From: Caprella mutica
Lineage: Eukaryota; Arthropoda; Malacostraca; Amphipoda; Caprellidae
Reading direction: 5' to 3'
Assembly: GCA_947561585.1 (NCBI GenBank)
Contig: CANNZV010001125.1
Location: 124,001 to 188,000, forward strand
Length of the DNA: 64,000 nt
Shown here: positions 38,198 to 51,800 of the stretch, piece after piece
Layout: every line of letters starts with the position of its first letter
Numbering within the stretch: position 1 is the first letter of the stretch
Position numbers and translations under genes: made by a program
Notes under the pieces: model-generated
What the model saw: the letters and a program-made list of their open reading frames with translations, nothing else
The model's database searches: none
What the model was told of the DNA's origin: nothing

Positions 38198-38540
38198 AAA
38201 GTCCTCCCCAAGCATTTTATTTAATGTTATAACAATGAGGCTACAGTTTACTATCATTTTGCTGTAAACCCAATGAAATTTGATTACATATTTTTAATTT
38301 TATTTGGTTCTAAAGATTTTTAAGATCAAATTCTGCAAAAACCCGTTCTACTTCCGACTTGCTAATTTTCAGTCTGAAGAAAGAGAATGTACACCATTTT
38401 TTATGATTGACATCTATAGGTAGGTATCATTAATTCACTAATCACTATTAAATATTTCTATAAAGGTATAAAATTAGTGAAACTTATTATAGAAACGTTT
38501 TTGTATAGAAACGAACAGTGCACAATCTCTTTCAACAATT
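38198..38540. repeat. Dispersed repeat, partner of 60905-61290
   Basis: Blocks TCTACTTCCGACTTGCTAAT, TTTTCAGTCTGAAGAAAGAG and AATGTACACCATTT occur in the same order near 61055-61110 with moderate divergence, and similarity extends on both sides. Non-coding in both copies. Confidence 0.7.
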
Positions 38541-38562
38541 GTTGCACAATAAGTATTGAAAC

Positions 38563-39146
38563 TTTAAAGGGGGGGGGGGGGGGGTGCGTCTAATTTTCAT
38601 ATCAAATATTTTTTCATAATATAATTAATAAACAATGATTAGTTGCGGATATGAAATGTTTCATCTCAAATCACTGTATTTTCAGAGAAAATAGGGTTTT
38701 TATTAGCTAACATAAGCTTATGCGATCATCTCATAGATGGCGCTGTTTACATTATTTCCAGAACGTTCCAGAACAATCTTCATGAACGTTTATGGAAGGT
38801 CTGATTATCTTCCCAAATAAGCTATAAATAAATATATTTGTGATTTATATACAATATACTAACAAATAAAGTATTTTTAGAGTTATAATTAATAATAACA
38901 CTCGCAGATATACTAAAGTTTTTTGCACAACGTTTGTGAAATCACAGCAAGATGGCGTCAATGACTCGAGCAAAGCTTATGCTATTTGTCACTAGATGGC
39001 GCTTTTTCAAAATAAATTAAATTTTCTTTTCTTTAATAAGTATTATTTAGATGAACAGAGTATGTAATCATACATAATTAAATGTGCTGATTCCATTAAA
39101 ACCCATATTAACAAATGTTTGATTTTACCCGCACCCTCCCTTTAAA
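38563..39146. mobile_element. TTTAAAGGG-ended element with AGATGGCGC boxes
   Basis: Left end TTTAAAGGG then a G16 run and GTGCGTCTAATTTTC; right end GATTTTACCCGCACCCTCCC followed by TTTAAA is its approximate reverse complement. Inside are CATAGATGGCGCTG, CAAGATGGCGTC and CTAGATGGCGC. A similar structure occurs at 56101-56648. No transposase frame. Superfamily unknown. Confidence 0.55.
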
Positions 39147-39855
39147 AGCACATATAAATTTTTTTATGCTGTTTGCAGATAATGATCCTAGAGTCCTAGA
39201 CCTTAGCTCTACAATATATTATGTAATAAACTCTATTTCTTTATCGAATCGAATTATCTTACAATTTCATAAATGTAGGTATAACACAGTAAGAGATGGG
39301 GATGGTGAGGTTCATTAAAATGTCCATTATCTAAGGTTTTAAATTAAAGAATCGAATATTTGGAATTTGAAATATTTAAAACTTGAAATGGAAGTAGATA
39401 ATATTTATGACAATAATAAAAAGATAAATATGTTTGCTTTAATAACTTTGGTTTTTCGATTGCTTACAAAGTTACAATGGTTCATTACTAATCTTGAATT
39501 ATTTGAATAAGCAATTAGTTAGTTAGTGACGCTCGTAAACAAAATAATATCATTCAAAAGGTTCATAACTAAGTCTAACGAAAGCATTTCAAATTAAATT
39601 GAGCATATAATTTAAAAACAACATCACATTATAACCATTTTGTTTACAAAATATTAGCGCACAGCTCCTTTCACTCAGATACAATTTTTCAATCGTTTAT
39701 TATTTTCTGCTTTGACAAATGATTGAGATTTGTGTCTTCGCAACTCAACAAGTGTCGCAGTTGTGGTGTCTCTGTGGGCCTGAGCCTTGCATTATTTTAT
39801 GATTTTTAACATACCTTACTCTTTATTGTGGAATAAGACTCATTAGAATTTCACC

Positions 39856-39858
39856 ATG
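39856..39858 (+). CDS. Gene A exon 1: 5' UTR plus start codon only
   Basis: TTTCACCATG|GTAAGTT: the ATG is the last codon before a strong donor, with a good initiation context (CACCATGG). Gene B has the same design (AGTCATG|GTGAGT at 57846), the main support for this start. UTR probably reaches back to about 39700. If wrong, translation could begin at the internal ATG at residue 11. Confidence 0.6.
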
Positions 39859-42800
39859 GTAAGTTATGATTAGGTGCTTTTCTGTCACTCAGCTCAGTCA
39901 CTGCTGTATATTTAATTTCTTTTCCTGACTGGAAAAGTGGAATTCAGGCTGTCAGTGTCAGGTTGAAACTTGATTCAGAAGTCAGACTGTCAGTGACTCT
40001 GTATCTTGGTTAATTACTTACTAATAGTCTAATACTGATGTTTAGCTGTTGGTAAGTAAGAAAATTGCAGTAATTTTGAATTTCTAATAGGGTAAGTGTC
40101 GATCTATCCAGTCTGCAGAATGTGTCTCTTCTCCCGCACCCGCAGAGACTTTAATTTGAGAGAGAGCTACTCTCTGACTCTCAGCAGCAGATTCAGAATC
40201 TCCCACAGCTAAATTAATGGTAACATAGGAATTAATTCAAAATCTCCCGCAGCTAAATTAATGGTAACATAGGAATTAATTCAAGATCTCCCGCAGAGAT
40301 CTCCAATTTCTAAAATTCAATCAAAAACTCCCGCAGAGAGTCTTGGAAAAATGTTCCATATTCTGCAGACTGGCGATCTATCGGTCACTTCACCCTACTA
40401 CTCNNNNNNNNNNNNNNNNNNNNNNNNGTCTTGGTAAAATGTTCCATATTCTGCAGCCTGGCGATCTATCGGTCACTTCTCCCTATTACTCTTTATTCAC
40501 TCATTAAACCAAAACGCAGAGCCTTGTCCCTTGACAATGTTTTGAAAATTGAAGAGTATTGCCAGAATGTTCATTTTACAAAGGTATCCATTTTTGTGTA
40601 AAAATGTCTAATATTATGACTTTCATTAATCAACGGAATTCACAACTTCGGTCAGATTTCATTTGAGAAATTCAAATGGTCGGTCAGAATTCATATCAGA
40701 AATTCACATGGTCGGTCAGAATTCATATCAGAAATTCACGTGGTCGGTCAGAATTCATTTCAGAAATTTATATGGTCGGTCAGAATTCATTTCAGAAATT
40801 TACATGGTCGGTCAGATTTCATTTAAGATATTCACATGATCGGTCAGTTTTGAAATGAAATTCAATGATTCGGTCACCTTTTTTTCGTTCCATCTAAAGT
40901 ATGAATGAGATATGATGGTTAATAATACAAATTAAATATGTTTTTTATAGTTTATTTCCTATTATAAATCAACTAATAATAAGGTACCTACCCAGTCTGC
41001 AGAATATGGAACATTTTTCCAAGACTCTCTGCGGGAGTTTTTGATCAAATTTTAGAAATTTGAGATCTCTGCGGGAGATCTTGAATTAATTCCTATGTTA
41101 CCATTAATTTAGCTGCGGGAGATTTTGAATTAATTCCTATGTTACCATTAATTTAGCTGCGGGAGATTCTGAATCTGCTACTGAGAGTCAGAGAGTAACT
41201 GACTCTAAAATTAAAATCTCTGCGGGAGAAGAGACACATTCTGCAGACTGGGTACCTACATGTTTAAATGATGTTTTGTATAAATAAACTCAATATATAA
41301 AATGAATGATAAATAAAATTGTGTCATATGTATGTATCCTTAATGATATTTTATGACAAATATTCCGTGATACGGCTCACCGGAATTAATAACTAAAAGA
41401 AGATACTAACTAGATATATAGATATCACGAGTCACTACATATATACTATCACACACGTAACTATAGATCAAGATCATATATATTTATCACATTTATCTTT
41501 TTGTTTGATTTATTACAATATTTGCATATAAATCTCTTCTTCATCATCTCTGCTAGTCCCAGATTTCCGTATTCTTCACCCAAACAGAATTTATGATACC
41601 ATCTAGGACATGTATTACATCCCATCCAGGCATCTGCATCCTCTTGATTTTCATCTCCTCCACATGCATGACATTCGTTTGAATTTTCGATAGCGTTATC
41701 ATCATCGTATACAATTTCGATGCTCTCTCTTTGCTGAGAGCATACTACAGTCTTTTTCCCTTTCGTCAGTTTTTTTTTCTTATTTCTTTCTTCTTGTCTT
41801 TCTTTTTTCTTTCGTAATTCTGATTCTTTCTTCTCTTGCTTATCAACTAAACTCTTAAAGTAATCTGAGCCACTTATAGCAGGGGGACGATTGGGTTTAC
41901 TTCGTGTTTCCTTTCTTGACATTACGACACTTTCATCAATCTTTAGATATTTCTTAAGTGGGGAATATTCCCAGTTCCCATAAAATCGGGGATTTGTAGA
42001 ATTACTAAAAGTTTCCGATCTAGTTGAATCCTTATTTGGAGTACTCTCCCTCTGAATGATGATTATTCCTTCTTCGTCGGGTGCAGAAGATGTGGTGGGC
42101 ATGGTAATTTCAATTGTGGAAATATTGTTTATATTTCGTTCAACAGGTGGATCATTATCCTCAATTGAATTGTCAGGTTCATTGCAGTCTTCTATTACTT
42201 CTTCGCTGGTAATAGATTCCGTAAAAAGTGCAGCAGCAGAAGGAATTTGAGAGTTGTTGACTGTCAGTTCTGTCAATGTGCAGTCATCTTTACCTTCTGT
42301 CAATTCCTTTAGTTCTCTGTATATAGAGTACATCTGACCTTTATCAGTCCTGTCATCGATGTCATATCCCTCGCTGTACCTGGTTCTGAACTGTTCGATA
42401 TTGCTAGCAGTAAGATATTTATCAAATAGTTTCAGAGCCCTCATGAATGCAAGACTTTGTTGGGCTGTGCCATACGGTACTTCTTTGTTGAATTCTCTTG
42501 CTGCATTTTCCTCATTAATTAATTTCGAGTAATCAATTGCGATGGGGTCGTAAGGAATCAAACCAGCTTTACGAAATCCTGAAATTATATTTTGCATGTT
42601 TCTCTTACACTTGTCCCATGCACCATTGAAAACAGTAAAGAAACAATTCTTACTCATCATTTGATTATAGTTGCATTTGAAGTCGTTAATGGCTGTGTTC
42701 CAATACATTTTAAGTGGCCCATATACACTTATATCAAGTGGTTGCATGATATGTGATGCATGAGGCAAGAAGCAAAACAAAATAATCGAATTGTTTCTAG

Positions 42801-45800
42801 AAAACTCTGCCACGGCAACGTTAATATGCGTGCTATGACCATCCATAAAAACAATTACAGGAAATTCAACTGAATCTTTGATGGAAGGGTAGAACAAATT
42901 CGCAAACCAGCCAAAAAACGCATCACTTGATATCCACCCATTAGGTGAGTATCCAACATCGTAGTTATCTGGGTTTACTTGCCTTAAGTTGTAAGAAGGA
43001 CAAATTCCTGGAAATATCACAAAAGGCTTCTAACAAACACCACTGGCTGAACAACAACCCAACACCGTAATCTGGTCTTTTGATTCACTAGATACGTTAT
43101 AAACATTTTTACTTCCCTTCTCGGACACAACTTTCAATTTATTACCAGGAGCAAGAGGGAATCCTGTTTCATCTAGGTTGAAGATACGCTGAGAGTTCTG
43201 AGGAATGAAAAAATCTTTCGCTATGATTTAATGCTCTGATAAAAGAAAATTTTCCAAGTTTGAAAACCAATCCCTCAGATCCTTCTCTGAAACCATCTTT
43301 CTCATGTGGCCTAGTTGCTCTGGTGTCCTCACAGATACTTCATCTCTGTGTCTTGTAACAAATCTATGGACCCAGCTCTTGGATGGCATATTAAATCTAA
43401 ATAAACGATCATAATTGGTGAAATTTTGATCTGAATCTCTTTCAGCCTTATACAGCACGTCTTTTATGAGATTTACTATAGCAGGCCTTGTAACTCCATT
43501 TCCTATTTGTGCTCTATTTCATGAATTTGATCAATCTCTTTTCTTGTTCCTTAGACAACTTTCTCTTTTGCCCTGTAAATGAAATAAATGATTCTTGAAA
43601 CGTGAAAAAACATAGGTTGCCAGAAAGTCTTTATAATACACAAATCTCCTGTTAGAATTGCTGGAGCATATCGACCGGAGACTCTATCAGCTATGGTGGA
43701 TTGAGGCACTCCATACTTATCTGCAGCCTGCCGTTGACTCAACATTTTGTTATTAACTTCAGCAACAGCTTCTAGCATTGACTTCTCGTTATATTTATCT
43801 TTAAATTTATTTGGAGCCATTTTTAAAGTTTAGTATTACTGTTGGTTCTTATAGTTATAAAACTGTAAAAAATGTGAAAGTGATGTTGTGAGACTGCGCG
43901 TTCCTACCAAATCTGGGTGTGAAAGAAAATCGGCCCAGAGAAAAGCACATTTATTGGAGATGTCTGTCTGATGCACAGTAATTGAAATATATGGTGTAAT
44001 TTAGAATGATAAAACTAGATGAAAATAATTAGCAACGGCATATTGAACCAGTCTTCTGTGAATTCTCTTTTGAAGGGAGCCTAATACAAATTTTACAAAG
44101 TGAAAAAAGAGATGACAAAAATTCATCAAAAAGCAGACGGAAATATCATTGATAAAAATTATTAATGTATGTGATGATGTTACAAACTATAAAACAAATA
44201 CTTGAAGCGATACCTACTGTGAGGCTGAGCAACCAAGTTAGGTACCTATTGAGTAAAATACATTTATAAAGCACTGAAATTTTGGAAAAAGACAAAGAAA
44301 ACTCTATAAATAACGATCTAGATTAATTTTTTGGTTTCTAAAATAACTTGCATTAATATTGGGGTCTAACCTATGGTTTTTTGAGGTGAGGCTTGGGAGG
44401 AATTTTACACCTCGGTACTACGTGTGTTCCTCTGAAATACTATACGCTAATTCTATGCTTTGGTTATCATTTTCACTCTAGAAAAATTTAAATACCTACC
44501 TAATTAGAAAAGTATAGAAAATGTTTTCATGGAATAATAAACAAAAAATAACTTTGATATCACTTTTATTGAAAAATAACAAATACCTAATATACATATG
44601 ATAACGCAATATATTCTATATAAGTAAGCATTTACTTCATTAGGTTTAAAGCTTCACTGTAATATTAGCAATGTTTTTAATTGATTAATGCAGTGGAATG
44701 AATGAATAAGAAAAAGATTATTTTTTTATGACCGATGAAGAGAAATCGTATTTCACTTTGTCGGTCAAGTGACCGATGATATGAATAAAGTGTTAAAACC
44801 GATTCACTTCGTCATTCATGACTTTATATCAATATAGTACAGTTTATAGGGAAACACTTAACAACATATAAAGCAACACATTTCAAAACAAAATTTGGAA
44901 CATGAGCTCGCGCGTTTACACGATCGTAACAAACACATTGACTGATTTCATAATAGATGAATTTAGGTAAATTTGCTTGAATACGGTGTGAAGAATCAGT
45001 GCTCTACAATTATATTCATTTTAAACAATATTCATGAAGTTAAGCACTACGAAACTGCTCAAGCACTGAAAAGTATAGTGACACTACTTTATTAGTCTTC
45101 TTTTTTTCTTCGTTGACTAATTACTGAATCTACAATATTAATATACCCGCTGAATGACCGAAGCTGTGAACTGACCGGCGATGCGGAACTTACCTTACCT
45201 AATCTAATTTTTCTAATTCTAAATTTCTAATATCCATTTTTAAATTTTTTCTGAACTTCTCAAGTTGGATAATCAGTCACAATATCTGATTGTAGCCCAG
45301 TCTGTATTTGGTGCACAAAATTCCACTGACTTTTTTGTAAAAGCTTAATAAATCCACCATAAATTTCCAGTAATTTGACTGATCCCAGATGATCAGATCC
45401 ACCAACATTTTGTGTCTCTTCAGACCAGTTTGAAAAGTAGAGCAGGATTTGTGGATTAATCCTGCGCCCAAGTCCTATTTAATTCCTATGTTCCCATGTT
45501 ATTTGCTGCGCCCAAATTCCAATTTCTGTAAAAAATCCTGGGTCTGAGGATACCTACTTTTCAAACTGGTCTTCAGACAGACTCTTCTCCCGCAGAGGTT
45601 TTTATTTGAGAGACTGTTAGTCTCTGACTCTCAGTAGCAGATACAGAATCTCCCGCATCTAAATTAATGGTAACATAAAAATTAATTCAAAATCTCCCTC
45701 AGCTAAATTAATGGTAACATAGGAATTAATTCAAGATCTCCCGCAGACCAGTTTGAAAAGAATGTCTTCACAGACTCAGGATTTTTTTACAGAAATTGGG

Positions 45801-48800
45801 ATTTCGGCACAGCAAATAACATGGGAACATAGAAATTAAATAGGACTTGGGCGCAGGATTAATCCACAAATCCTGCTTTATTTTTCAGACTGGCCTGCAG
45901 AGATCTCCAATTTTGAATTTTCTAAAAATTCAATCAAAAACTCCCGCAGTCTTTGAAAAATGTTCCATATTCTGCAGATTTGAATATTAATAGTAAATAT
46001 AGGAGAAAATTAAGGATTGTTTACACTTAAAAAGAAGCCTGTCCTCTGAAAATGTTGCATGCTTGATGATGCTCAGATGTTCTTGTTTTGCAGACCAAGA
46101 CTGCGAGTCAACTTGTCAAGTCCATAGATGATAGACCCTAGCCCATTGGTAGCCTGGTAGGCTTTTTTCTCCATTTTGTATTTTATGCAAAACTTGTCTA
46201 AGTTGTCAGTTGCCTTAGATCTCTGCTGCTTTTTGTGTTCACACCAGTCTGCAGAATATGTCTCTTCTTCCGCAGAGATTTTAATTTGAGAAACAGTTTC
46301 TCCCTAACTCTCAGTAGAAGATTCAGAATCTCCTGCAGCTACATTAATAGTAACATAAGAATTAATCCAAAATATCCCGCAGCTAAATTAATGGTAACAT
46401 AGGAATTAATTCAAGATCTCCCGCAGAGATCTCCAATTTCTAAAATTCAATCAAAAACTCCCGCAGAGAGTCTTGGAAAAATGTTCCATATTCTGCAGAG
46501 TCGCAGACTGGTGTTCACTGTTCACAGAATCATACATTTTATGATTTTGATGATTCAATCATCAAAATCATAAAATATATCTTTTGCAATCTCTATGACT
46601 GTAACTCTGGACTCTGGTCAGTGACTCAGTGTTTTGCTGCTTTTCTGCAGTCAGAAAGTGTGTCAAGATTTTATTTCGAGGACAATTTGTCTCCAAAGCT
46701 TTTCTACTCTGTTTCTGACTTCAAAAGCAAAATGATCAGAATTATCCAATTATTATTATCATCCCTGATCCCTCTGGCCTCTATTCTTTAAAAATATCTC
46801 CAAAGATCTTTGAGACCCGGACCATGTTTCAAAGTATGGCCAAAGTCGCCAGTATATTGGCGACTTTTGAAGTTTTGAGGGGTGAAATAAGTTGAAAAAC
46901 CTGTAAATAACAAGTAAATCACTCATAAAACAGTCTCAAGAGATACACATGCATCAGATATGAAGCATAAGCGTGTTACCAAGTGTAAAATCTTCACCAG
47001 GAAGTCAAATTTCTTCTTTAAAGTGTCTTAAATGTGGCGACCTGTATTCATTTTCTCGCTAAACTGGTGACTTTCCTACCACACTTAGAAACATGGAACC
47101 GGTACACCGGCCAAGGACATGCTGTCATGTCACACGCTCCAGTCTCTGAGTCTGTATTTGGTGCAGAAGATCCCACTGACTGAAAAAATCCACCATAAAT
47201 TTAAAATTTCCAAGAATTTGGCTGATCCACTAACATTTTCTCAATTTATCCATAAAAATAAATAGCTCAAAATCTACCGACTTTGCCAGAATATTATTTT
47301 TAATAGGGGAAATTCCACCGACATGACATGTCCCGTCGCTGTCGGTGGAATTTACAGTGAAATACAGACTTGGACACACTTTGCAGGCAGCATACTGACT
47401 TCAAATACTTTTCTGCTTTTATTTCTATATTTTTGCTGACTTTCTTCCAAATTAAAAAAATTAGAGAACTTTGGCAAGATTCCATGCCAGGTAATAATTT
47501 TTAGCCCTCCTAATCAATTTCAATTAGAGAGAAATATCTAATTTTCTTTTATGCTTAGTATGCTACAATGTTATTTTGGAGATAATTAATGCATTTTGGA
47601 GAATTTTAGCTTCTTTCGAAGATCAAAAACAGAGATCTTAGATAATTTACCCATGGAATAGGTACAGAGTAGCCCAGTTTGGGAGATCTGCAGAGCTATA
47701 CTACTTTATGTAGACCTTTTCCAAATACATTTTTTTTTATAATTTTGCTACTAGTGTTGTTACCATTACTTTGTCCATAAGATATATTGATTAATTATAC
47801 AAACCTTTCTATTCTTTTCAGGACGCTATAAAAAATCTTCAATCGAGGATGGATCATGGCAAAGTATTGGTCCTATTACACATATCCATGTTTGTAAGTG
47901 AATATTATAATTATCTTTAGTTAATGTAACTGGATAACATTATCAAGATTAAACCAGGATTAGTTTTGATGTTAGCAATGGCAGTGATAAATTTAGTGCA
48001 GTCTTTTCATGATTGTCCATTTCATGTGAATTAAGAATCCTTTGATTTTAAACCTAATTGTTGGAATTTAATTTCTCATTCTATTGCTTATAGCATTTTT
48101 ATTCTATAGTTAACTAACCTGAACCATATATAGAGAGGACTATATGATTATAATTATACCAAGAATGTTTTTAACTTATTCACAGGTAATATCACTGGTT
48201 TACATGATATTTGCCTTTGCATTCAATCCTGTTCCATCCATGGCCAATAACTCCTCTTCCAATGCAACAAATGAGACGTTGGAAGTGTACAGAGTTCCTT
48301 ACTTCTATCCTAACCTGAGTGATGCTCTTGTCACTGGAATTACATCCCTTGCCTTTGCCATCATAGGCACATTCATCCCAAGATTGTATGAGGAATCTAC
48401 TGTAGTGAGCATATAGGCTATATAGCTTCTTCAAAAACAAATTTTAATGATAGTCATGAAATTTGAAATGGTTGCAAACTCCAAAATTATAAAATTCTAT
48501 CTGGATAAGTTCTGAGTTGTCAGATGTTCCACTTTTTAGATCTTATTAGAAAACTGTATAATTACTAATAATATAATTATAATGTATTTAAATAGAAGTT
48601 AAATAATAATGGTTATACTTATATATTTTTTTCTTATGATCGAAAATGTAGAGCAATCTAATAACGTAGAACTCACTCTAGTCTATATCTTATATTTTGG
48701 GTAGCTTCAATTGTTTTGATTGTGTATTATTTTTTAGTTTACTTTTGTATTTTCTGATTATTAATTAGGTAGTATTTTTAAATTTCATATACCTTAATAC

Positions 48801-51800
48801 TGTACCTCTCAATCAGGTGATCAACAACAGTCTTTACCTGTGGTTTGTTCATCTCTGTGACTTGTGGAGTGTAGCACGGAGTAAAATTCACAAGCAAGAA
48901 GAGTTTTTCCATAGCCACATACAGCCCTACCAACCTGGTCAGATCACAATCAACTTTGTCTTCCTACTTTTTTTGACCGCTGTGGTGAGTTTGCAAATTT
49001 GATAATTGTTATAGAAAATTGATATTGAAATGCCCATGCAATTTACAGTCGAAGGAAAGTGAATCTGAAAGGATTTATTTCACAGTTTACTAATTTCACA
49101 TTTCCAAAAAGAATCCTTACCTGACATAGGTAACACCTGTAGGTATTTTAAAATAGTTTGGGTAGGTACATGATGACAAATTTGTAAGATTTGTTCATTA
49201 TTAGAAAACTGTAATTAGCGAAATTAGCATCATGCAGTGATTCTTTCTTCTGATAATACCCAAAATTAGAAATTATGTATAATTCAATGATATTTATAAA
49301 CCAAGTTTTTTTATCAGAAGGTTATGTGTGTCCCTTTGATTCTACTGTAATTAATCTGAATATGTTTTCTATTAACAGATCATCACGAGTACCAAACTTC
49401 TTCGGAAAAATGGTTCCATTTGGCCTAGGAGTGACTTGTTGAAAATGTTCACCATTGAAGGGCCTTTTGTTTTTCTGAGAATGGTAACTAAGCTCTATTT
49501 TATCTTCGGATTAACTAGAACACGTTATTTTGGTTACAAAATACGCTTGTATCTTGATCAACAAATTTCGGTCATAAAAAATGACATAAAAATTATTCTT
49601 TTATCTTTATTTTATTGGTACCTACTAATAAAAATATAATACCAATTATTATATCATTTTTTCTTATATGACCAACAATATGGATCCAACCTATAATGCG
49701 TAACTTACCTGTGCATACGGTTATTAAACTAGGAAAATAATGATAATTCATAACTTACCTTAGTTTTTAACTGGATCTAATATAATTTTATTTTTCAGAT
49801 ATCTGCATTTGTTTTCATGTCAAACAGTATGGTTAGAGTATGGACCAACTTAACAGAGTTGGTGCTAAGCGGTTCATTACGGTTGTACTACTTCATCTTC
49901 ACGTACTTTGCGGCTCAGTTGAACGTGGTGTCAGTTCTCTCCCACTTTTTCTCTCTGTTCTGGGGCATACCTAACCATTTCACAGTGAGTTTGATGAGGT
50001 TTTTCTTCAATTGTGAGTGAATCAGTTTGTAATAATATTCAATTTTCTGTCTGCTTTCTATCTATATTCTATAAGGTAGAAAATAGTATGTTTAATGAGT
50101 TTTATAGCTCTAATTCTGTTTGGTGTTATTCATCATTCATGGTAGTCTAACCGATTGAATAATTAAGTAATTATTTTCTAAATAAATGCTCTCTTAAATC
50201 ATTGATACATCAAACTACTTTAAAACTTCAATCTCTGTGATTCTATGTGTCTAATCTAACCGATTTCTTTTCAGATGGGAGTCCAGTGTGCAATGGCTGC
50301 ATTTGCTCTTTTCGTGAACTTCTTCCTAGGCATTATGTTCTCCTCTGGTCGCTTATTAGAACCAGACAACCTGGTGAATACGGAGACTCTCACGATGTCC
50401 TCAATAGAACTGGGTTTGCTGGCGCTTATTCACGGTGTTCTGTGTTTTGTTGCCCCTGATTTCATTTCCAAGGTTCCAGAATCTATCAGCAAACTCTCAG
50501 GTGGGGAAAATAAGAAGAAGAATTTTTATATTAGCTAGTTATTAAAGGATCACTCGCATGATTGAATTTTTACTGGTAATTTAAAATGTGGCCTAACTTA
50601 ATTTAGTAACAATTGAGTCTCAAATTAACCATATAGCTAGTTCATCAATTTAGTCAAAGATTCTGCTCTTCTGCTTGTTAATTATGTAATCTATGCATTC
50701 ATTCTCACAGTTCTTATTTAACTAGTAAGAATTTGAAGATTCAATTCTTCACTTACTGTCGACATCAATCCAAATAAAAAATGAATATACTTTTAATCTA
50801 TCAGGTGGAGAGAACGTTCCTTCCAGGAGGTCAGCCGCTGACCAAACTGGTGGTAACTACGACAGAATGGATAACAATCAGGAGGAAGAAGAAGCGGTTG
50901 AGAACAACACCGTCAGGGATGGAGAGGAACTTATTGGCCAGAGTGATAGACTGAGTTTGAAAGTATTGGTCACTACCAGTGTTTCCCTGAAGAGGAATTT
51001 CGTTAGTTTGGTAATTATAATACATTTATTTGTATAATCTTGCTTAAACTATTCCTTTAGCTAATAAAACTTGTATCAAAACTTTTTTAAACTGAACCTT
51101 CACACAACTTCAAAAATTTATCGCCATAATTCACATCTCAACTAGTTATTGAATCCTGCTATCTGGCTAATTTTTTAGTCTAATAACTTCCACTTTTTCG
51201 ATTTAAAGAGGGTTTTTCGTTCTTAATCATATTACTTCATGTGAAAAGTTATATTGGTTTCTATTAGTAAAGTTGCATCAATCATTTTTTTTCATCTTGA
51301 TTGAAAAAAAGCGTACTTTTGGAACAATAGTAGCTATAAAAAAGGAAAGTGGATACTTATTGATTCAGACAAGTTGTAAATTGACTTCAACTCTCCACAT
51401 TATATCAAATAAATATCGAAAATAAGATACAAATTTATATGAATAGTTTTTATAAAATATAGCTAGCTATATTGTATATAGAATCACTCGCAAGATTGAT
51501 TTTTTTGTGTGTAAACTAAAATGTGAAACTTTCTTTTCAGTTCCTCTGCAGCATAGTCTTTACTTTGGTAGGACTTATCATGTCCCGTGAATCCTATCTT
51601 GAGTTCCCTTACGGTGCCTTACTGCTGCTCTATCCTTCCTCTTCTCTGATGTTCAGAGCTCTGCCTGACACCATCAGGGAGATGTACTTGAGGAGAGAAC
51701 TCGAAAAACCTCAAACTGTCAAGGTACCTTTATTTCATGCAAAAAAAAATTTGTAAAAAAATTGATGTAAAAAAGATTCTTGTAAAAAATTTATGTATTA

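Larger units (their letters stand above)
39859..47821. other. Gene A intron 1 (8 kb), a nest of transposons
   Basis: Donor GTAAGTTATG, acceptor ATTCTTTTCAG. It contains an assembly gap, a 32-bp tandem repeat, an antisense pogo-like transposase pseudogene, several hAT-like MITEs, a perfect hairpin at 46536 and an internal direct duplication (45299-45420 resembles 47150-47245). No extra coding exon of gene A was recognised. Confidence 0.65.

Noticed and set aside
40676..40858. 60-codon frame of GQNSYQKF-type repeats
   Set aside because: It is the 32-bp tandem repeat; the period is not a multiple of three.
49436..49639. Gene A exon 5 extended past 49483
   Set aside because: The donor ATG|GTAACT and equal length of gene B exon 5 show the extension is intron.
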